In this document: one piece after another, positions 4,856 to 7,087 of the stretch
Layout of the letters: the number at the start of each line of letters is the position of its first letter
How positions within the stretch are numbered: the stretch's first letter is position 1
Assembly (NCBI GenBank): GCA_946479225.1
Contig: CAMLFI010000129.1
Coordinates: 1 to 7,087, forward strand
Reading direction: 5' to 3'
Length of the DNA stretch: 7,087 nucleotides
Source of the DNA: an uncultured Mucilaginibacter sp.
GTDB taxonomy: Bacteria > Bacteroidota > Bacteroidia > Sphingobacteriales > Sphingobacteriaceae
The notes under the pieces: model-generated
What the model was told of the DNA's origin: nothing
Seen by the model: only the letters and a program-made list of their open reading frames with translations
Database searches by the model: none
Program-made: the position numbers and the translations under genes

Positions 4856-5899
4856 ATGCAGGTTACACAAGAGCTTATAAACTGGTACAACACACGCAAG
4901 CGCGATCTGCCCTGGCGCCACACAACTGATGCGTATACCATTTGGTTGGCTGAAATTATTTTGCAGCAAACCCGGGTTGAGCAGGGGCTGCCTTATTTTC
5001 ATCGCTTTTTAGATAAGTACCCTACCGTAACTGATTTTGCTGCCGCGCCCGAGGATGATATATTAAAACTCTGGCAGGGCCTGGGGTATTATTCGCGCGG
5101 ACGAAACATGCTTAAAACCGCCAGGCAGGTGCAGCAGGAGTACGACGGGATCTTCCCTACAGCTTATGATGAACTGATAAAGTTAAAAGGGATAGGCGAA
5201 TACACCGCCGCGGCTATCGCTTCGTTTTCGGCAAACGAGGCCCGGGCCGTGTTGGATGGTAATGTGTATAGGGTGCTGTCGCGCTACCTGGGCATAAGCG
5301 AGCCCATTGACAGCACAAACGGCAAAAAGATATTTAAACAAGCTGCTGCTGATTTTCTTAATACGAAGGATCCGGCGGCGCATAACCAAGCCATGATGGA
5401 ACTGGGCGCTTTGGTTTGCAAGCCCAAAAATCCCGCTTGCGGCACATGCCCTATCAGAATGGGTTGTTATGCCTTTTTGCATAACGCTACCACCGCCTTG
5501 CCGGTAAAATCGAAAAAAGTAAAAATACGGGAGCGGTACTTTAATTATTTCCTGATTGAAGATAACGACCGGATATTAATAAATAAACGCGGCGAGGGTG
5601 ATATATGGGCCAATATGTATGATCTGCCATTGATAGAAACGACTGATCAAACCACTATAGAAGAACTGGCGACCCTGCCCGAAACGGTAGAAATTTTTGG
5701 ACCCGATTTAAGAATTAAGAAAATACTCCCCATAGTAAAACATATTTTAACCCACCAGCATTTATATGTAAGATTTATTATTCTGGAGCAGAATCCGCTG
5801 GTAATCAACGCTAAGTGGGATTTCGTAGAAGTAAAAGATTTGAAAATGATGGCATTGCCCAAAGCAATTTTTATATTTTTAGATAATTTTTTAAATTAG
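4856..5899 (+). CDS. mutY: A/G-specific adenine DNA glycosylase MutY
   Basis: MutY removes adenine mispaired with 8-oxoguanine in base-excision repair. The 347 residues match the usual bacterial length. The catalytic Glu is E33 in LAEIILQQTRV (the 'LQQT' motif). The helix-hairpin-helix is LKGIGEYTAAAIASF (110-124), and the catalytic Asp is D134 in AVLDGNVYRVLSR. The 4Fe-4S cluster has C188, C195, C198 and C204 in the exact C-x6-C-x2-C-x5-C spacing. The C-terminal NUDIX-like domain that reads 8-oxoG starts near 225, with KHILTHQHL (295-303) where other MutY proteins have the FSH-type motif. All key residues are present. The ATG at 4856 fits the family start and lies just after a perfect -7 box. 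ssb follows 23 bp downstream on the same strand. Confidence 0.97.
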   Translation: MQVTQELINWYNTRKRDLPWRHTTDAYTIWLAEIILQQTRVEQGLPYFHRFLDKYPTVTDFAAAPEDDILKLWQGLGYYSRGRNMLKTARQVQQEYDGIFPTAYDELIKLKGIGEYTAAAIASFSANEARAVLDGNVYRVLSRYLGISEPIDSTNGKKIFKQAAADFLNTKDPAAHNQAMMELGALVCKPKNPACGTCPIRMGCYAFLHNATTALPVKSKKVKIRERYFNYFLIEDNDRILINKRGEGDIWANMYDLPLIETTDQTTIEELATLPETVEIFGPDLRIKKILPIVKHILTHQHLYVRFIILEQNPLVINAKWDFVEVKDLKMMALPKAIFIFLDNFLN

Positions 5900-5910
5900 A
5901 AATAAATATT

Positions 5911-5918
5911 TACTTTTA
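5911..5918 (+). promoter_or_regulatory. Possible internal -7 box before ssb
   Basis: TACTTTTA differs from TAnnTTTG only at the last base and ends 4 nt before the ssb ATG. It could give ssb its own, essentially leaderless, transcript in addition to read-through from mutY. The AT-rich gap makes a chance match possible. Confidence 0.4.
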
Positions 5919-5922
5919 TGGC

Positions 5923-6351
5923 ATGTCTGGAATTAACAAAGTAATACTGGTAGGTCATTTAGGCAAGGACCCCGAAATTAGATATTTAGAAGGTGGTGTA
6001 TCGGTTGCAAGTTTCCCGCTGGCTACCTCAGAAACCTTTAACAAGGATGGCAAAAAAGTTGAGCAAACTGAATGGCACAATATAGTATTGTGGCGCAGCC
6101 TGGCCGATGTGGCTGCCAAGTTTTTGCAAAAAGGTAAGCTTGTTTACATTGAAGGTAAACTGCGTACCCGTTATTTTGAAGATAAAGAAGGCGTGAAGAA
6201 ATACACTACCGAAGTAGTGGCTGAAAACTTTACCCTTTTAGGCAGAAAGACCGATTTTGAAGCTGACGGGCACCCACGCTACGGCAACAAACTGCCGGAT
6301 GGCAGCCCTGCTTTTGACGGGACCACCGCACCCGAAGACATACAATTCTAA
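5923..6351 (+). CDS. ssb: Single-stranded DNA-binding protein
   Basis: SSB coats single-stranded DNA in replication, recombination and repair. The OB fold fills residues 4-108: NKVILVGHLGKDPEIRYLE at the start, TEWHNIVLWRSLADVAAKFL (49-68) with W51 and W57 as likely stacking residues, then KLVYIEGKLRTRYFEDKEG and TEVVAENFTLLG. The linker is short (about 109-135) and the C-terminus PEDIQF is the acidic, Phe-ended tip that recruits partner proteins, as DDDIPF does in E. coli. At 142 residues it is short because of the linker, normal for this phylum. The ATG at 5923 gives the family N-terminus MSGINKVI. It is likely co-transcribed with mutY and ends at a strong terminator. Confidence 0.97.
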   Translation: MSGINKVILVGHLGKDPEIRYLEGGVSVASFPLATSETFNKDGKKVEQTEWHNIVLWRSLADVAAKFLQKGKLVYIEGKLRTRYFEDKEGVKKYTTEVVAENFTLLGRKTDFEADGHPRYGNKLPDGSPAFDGTTAPEDIQF

Positions 6352-6372
6352 ACCAATTACAAACCAACCAAG

Positions 6373-6408
6373 AAGGCCCCGGAGCGAAAGCAACGGGGCT
6401 TTGTTTTT
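6373..6408 (+). terminator. Strong intrinsic terminator after ssb
   Basis: AAGGCCCCG (6373-6381) pairs with CGGGGCTTT (6394-6402), one G-U pair included, and is followed by GTTTTT (6403-6408). The 12-nt loop holds an inner GC-GAAA-GC, a stable GNRA-type tetraloop. It lies 21 nt after the ssb stop and 8 nt from the end of the convergent gene, so the hairpin may also serve that transcript, though its minus-strand tail is T-poor. Confidence 0.85.
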
Positions 6409-6416
6409 ATGGGCGA

Positions 6417-6794
6417 CTAAAGTTTTACAATAAAGGTCCTGATAGAATTTAAGGTAGTCCCGCCGGCGCCTTTAAACTTATAAACGTCGCAAAAGGCAAA
6501 TTTTGATTTATCAGCAGTAGTAATTTCGCCGCTTACGGAAGCATCGGGTCCGTGGGTTATAATGGTATTGATCACTAATTCTTTAACTTCCCAAAGCTGG
6601 TGACGGGGGAGGGCTTTTAAATAATCTTCTTTACCAGTAACGCTTGATTGCCCTATTATTTCCCAATTAATCTTTTCCGAAATATTGGCTGTTATAAAAT
6701 CAATATCGCCATTGGCTAAAGCGCTGTTAAAGTCTTTTAAAAACAACTTTCTTGGCGCGTTTCCACAGTCGGGTTGTACAGTAATTTTTGCCAT
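6417..6794 (-). CDS. NTF2/SnoaL-like fold protein, 125 residues
   Basis: Length and motif order fit a small SnoaL-like member of the NTF2-like superfamily. An N-terminal helix region has FLKDFNSALANGDIDFITANISEKI (broken: FLKDFNSALANGD at 18-30, ISEKINWEIIG at 38-48), then SVTGKEDYLKAL (51-62), and three beta-strands: VKELVINTIITHGPDASVSG (70-89), KFAFCDVYKF (98-107) and TTLNSIRTFIVKL (113-125). Such cone-shaped folds serve as ligand pockets or small isomerase or hydratase-like enzymes; the ligand is unknown, and many members have no enzymatic role. No signal peptide is seen, so it is cytoplasmic. A perfect -7 box lies 4 nt before the ATG. It stands alone, convergent with ssb. Confidence 0.8.
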   Translation of the reverse strand: MAKITVQPDCGNAPRKLFLKDFNSALANGDIDFITANISEKINWEIIGQSSVTGKEDYLKALPRHQLWEVKELVINTIITHGPDASVSGEITTADKSKFAFCDVYKFKGAGGTTLNSIRTFIVKL

Positions 6795-6798
6795 GTAG

Positions 6799-6806
6799 CA
6801 AATATA
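6799..6806 (-). promoter_or_regulatory. -7 box before the NTF2-like gene
   Basis: TATATTTG on the minus strand fully matches TAnnTTTG and ends only 4 nt before the ATG at 6794. If used, transcription would begin at or beside the start codon, giving a leaderless mRNA. No good -33 TTTG is present at 19-21 nt. Confidence 0.55.
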
Positions 6807-6855
6807 TACCGTACGCGGCTAAAATTCATATAATGCGGGTTACTCCATCGTTCCC

Positions 6856-6929
6856 CAGGGTCTCCTGAAAGGGACCCTGCGCTAGCACAAGCATTACGGT
6901 ACGCAGGGTCCTCTATGAGAGACCCTGCG
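6856..6929. repeat. REP-like cluster of GGGTC/GACCC inverted repeats
   Basis: Four copies of one unit alternate in orientation: CAGGGTC (6856-6862), GGACCCTGCG (6872-6881), CGCAGGGTCC (6902-6911) and GACCCTGCG (6921-6929). The first pair forms a hairpin of 9 bp, including one G-U pair, with a CTGAAA loop. The second forms a perfect 9-bp stem around a 10-nt loop. The middle two can also pair over 10 bp, so two folds compete. It fills much of the gene-free stretch 6795-7038. The layout resembles bacterial REP/BIME-type intergenic palindromes; a copy count in the genome would settle that. Confidence 0.65.
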
Positions 6930-6971
6930 GGGACCGAAGAGAAAGGTTTGCTTGAGATGGATAGTGTGGGC

Positions 6972-6990
6972 GAGTCGGAGACTCTTTTTT
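6972..6990 (+). terminator. Small plus-strand terminator-like hairpin
   Basis: GAGTC (6972-6976) and GACTC (6980-6984) form a 5-bp stem with a GGA loop, followed directly by six T residues (6985-6990). No plus-strand gene precedes it after the ssb terminator, so it would end either ssb read-through or an unannotated short RNA from the repeat cluster. The stem is short, so chance is possible. Confidence 0.4.
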
Positions 6991-6998
6991 ATCTGGGA

Positions 6999-7028
6999 AT
7001 CCGTAGAGCTCTGCAGAACTCTACGGAT
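6999..7028 (-). repeat. 10-bp-stem hairpin after the right-edge gene
   Basis: ATCCGTAGAG (6999-7008) and CTCTACGGAT (7019-7028) are perfectly complementary around a 10-nt loop that holds TCTGCAGA, itself a palindrome. It lies 10 nt past the stop codon of the minus-strand gene at the right edge. It lacks a T-tract on that strand (A-rich instead), so it may be a 3' mRNA-stabilising stem or a factor-dependent end rather than a standard terminator. Confidence 0.5.
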
Positions 7029-7038
7029 AATGAGGTCT

Positions 7039-7087
7039 TTACTTCAACTCGAAAGTATACGTCCGGTCCGCGCCGGCGGTTTCCTTC
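7039..7087 (-). CDS. C-terminal end of an unidentified protein
   Basis: On the minus strand one frame is open from the right edge to a TAA at 7041-7039, giving 15 residues, KETAGADRTYTFELK. The GC-rich codons and the alternating hydrophobic/polar end (TYTFELK) look like the last beta-strand of a folded domain. It is followed by a hairpin, which supports a gene end here. Too little is present to name the protein. The choice of frame is an inference. Confidence 0.5.
   Translation of the reverse strand, partial: KETAGADRTYTFELK

Noticed and set aside
5183..5482. Minus-strand open frames inside mutY
   Set aside because: They lie opposite the HhH and 4Fe-4S coding region of MutY and have no independent support.
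6915..7087. Plus-strand frame open from an ATG to the right edge
   Set aside because: It begins inside the palindrome cluster, runs through the T6 hairpin and the 10-bp stem, and lies antisense to the end of the right-edge gene. The translation is low in structure and resembles nothing known.
1..7087. CRISPR array, insertion sequence or defence system
   Set aside because: No regularly spaced repeats, transposase, nuclease-helicase set or toxin-antitoxin pair was found. The only repeats are short intergenic ones.

Overview
The window looks like a chromosome segment from a Bacteroidota bacterium, most likely a sphingobacterium of the Mucilaginibacter/Pedobacter kind. Three things point there. 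First, -7 promoter boxes of the Bacteroidota type (TAnnTTTG) precede several genes, with little sign of Shine-Dalgarno sequences. Second, HU, RNase G and SSB are of Bacteroidota type. Third, the left edge carries a secreted family-2 glycoside hydrolase, as expected of a polysaccharide degrader. The genus is inferred from protein character only.

Left, accessory part (1-1650). A GH2 beta-galactosidase-like gene runs off the left edge on the minus strand (1-405). It is divergent from a 57-codon gene of unknown function (520-693), and a perfect 16-bp palindrome lies between them. Next come the 3' half of a tRNA gene (721-755) and an AT-rich gene for an unrecognised secreted protein (806-1540, minus). 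A 25-27 bp imperfect direct repeat brackets the tRNA remnant and this gene. The right copy forms the T-tract of the rng terminator. This pattern suggests past insertion.

Central housekeeping part (1650-6410). On the minus strand, in transcription order: HU-family protein, membrane-anchored TPR protein, a 29-residue very basic protein, a terminator, then RNase G. The first three are closely spaced and read as one operon. rng follows the terminator, has its own candidate promoter and 5' hairpin, and appears to start at TTG. Divergent from HU are mutY (adenine glycosylase) and ssb, 23 bp apart, ending in a strong terminator. The theme is genome maintenance (HU, MutY, SSB) plus RNA processing and translation (RNase G, the possibly ribosomal basic peptide).

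Right part (6417-7087). A 125-residue NTF2/SnoaL-like protein is convergent with ssb. Beyond it lies a 244-bp gap filled with strong inverted repeats: a REP-like GGGTC/GACCC cluster, a small plus-strand terminator-like hairpin and a 10-bp-stem hairpin. The last 15 codons of an unidentified minus-strand gene close the window.

No CRISPR array, insertion sequence, transposase or defence system is visible, and I found no convincing new multi-gene system. The best leads are very short leaders or near-leaderless starts at mutY, ssb and the NTF2-like gene, the rng 5' region, the tRNA remnant with its bracketing repeat, and the 29-residue basic protein.
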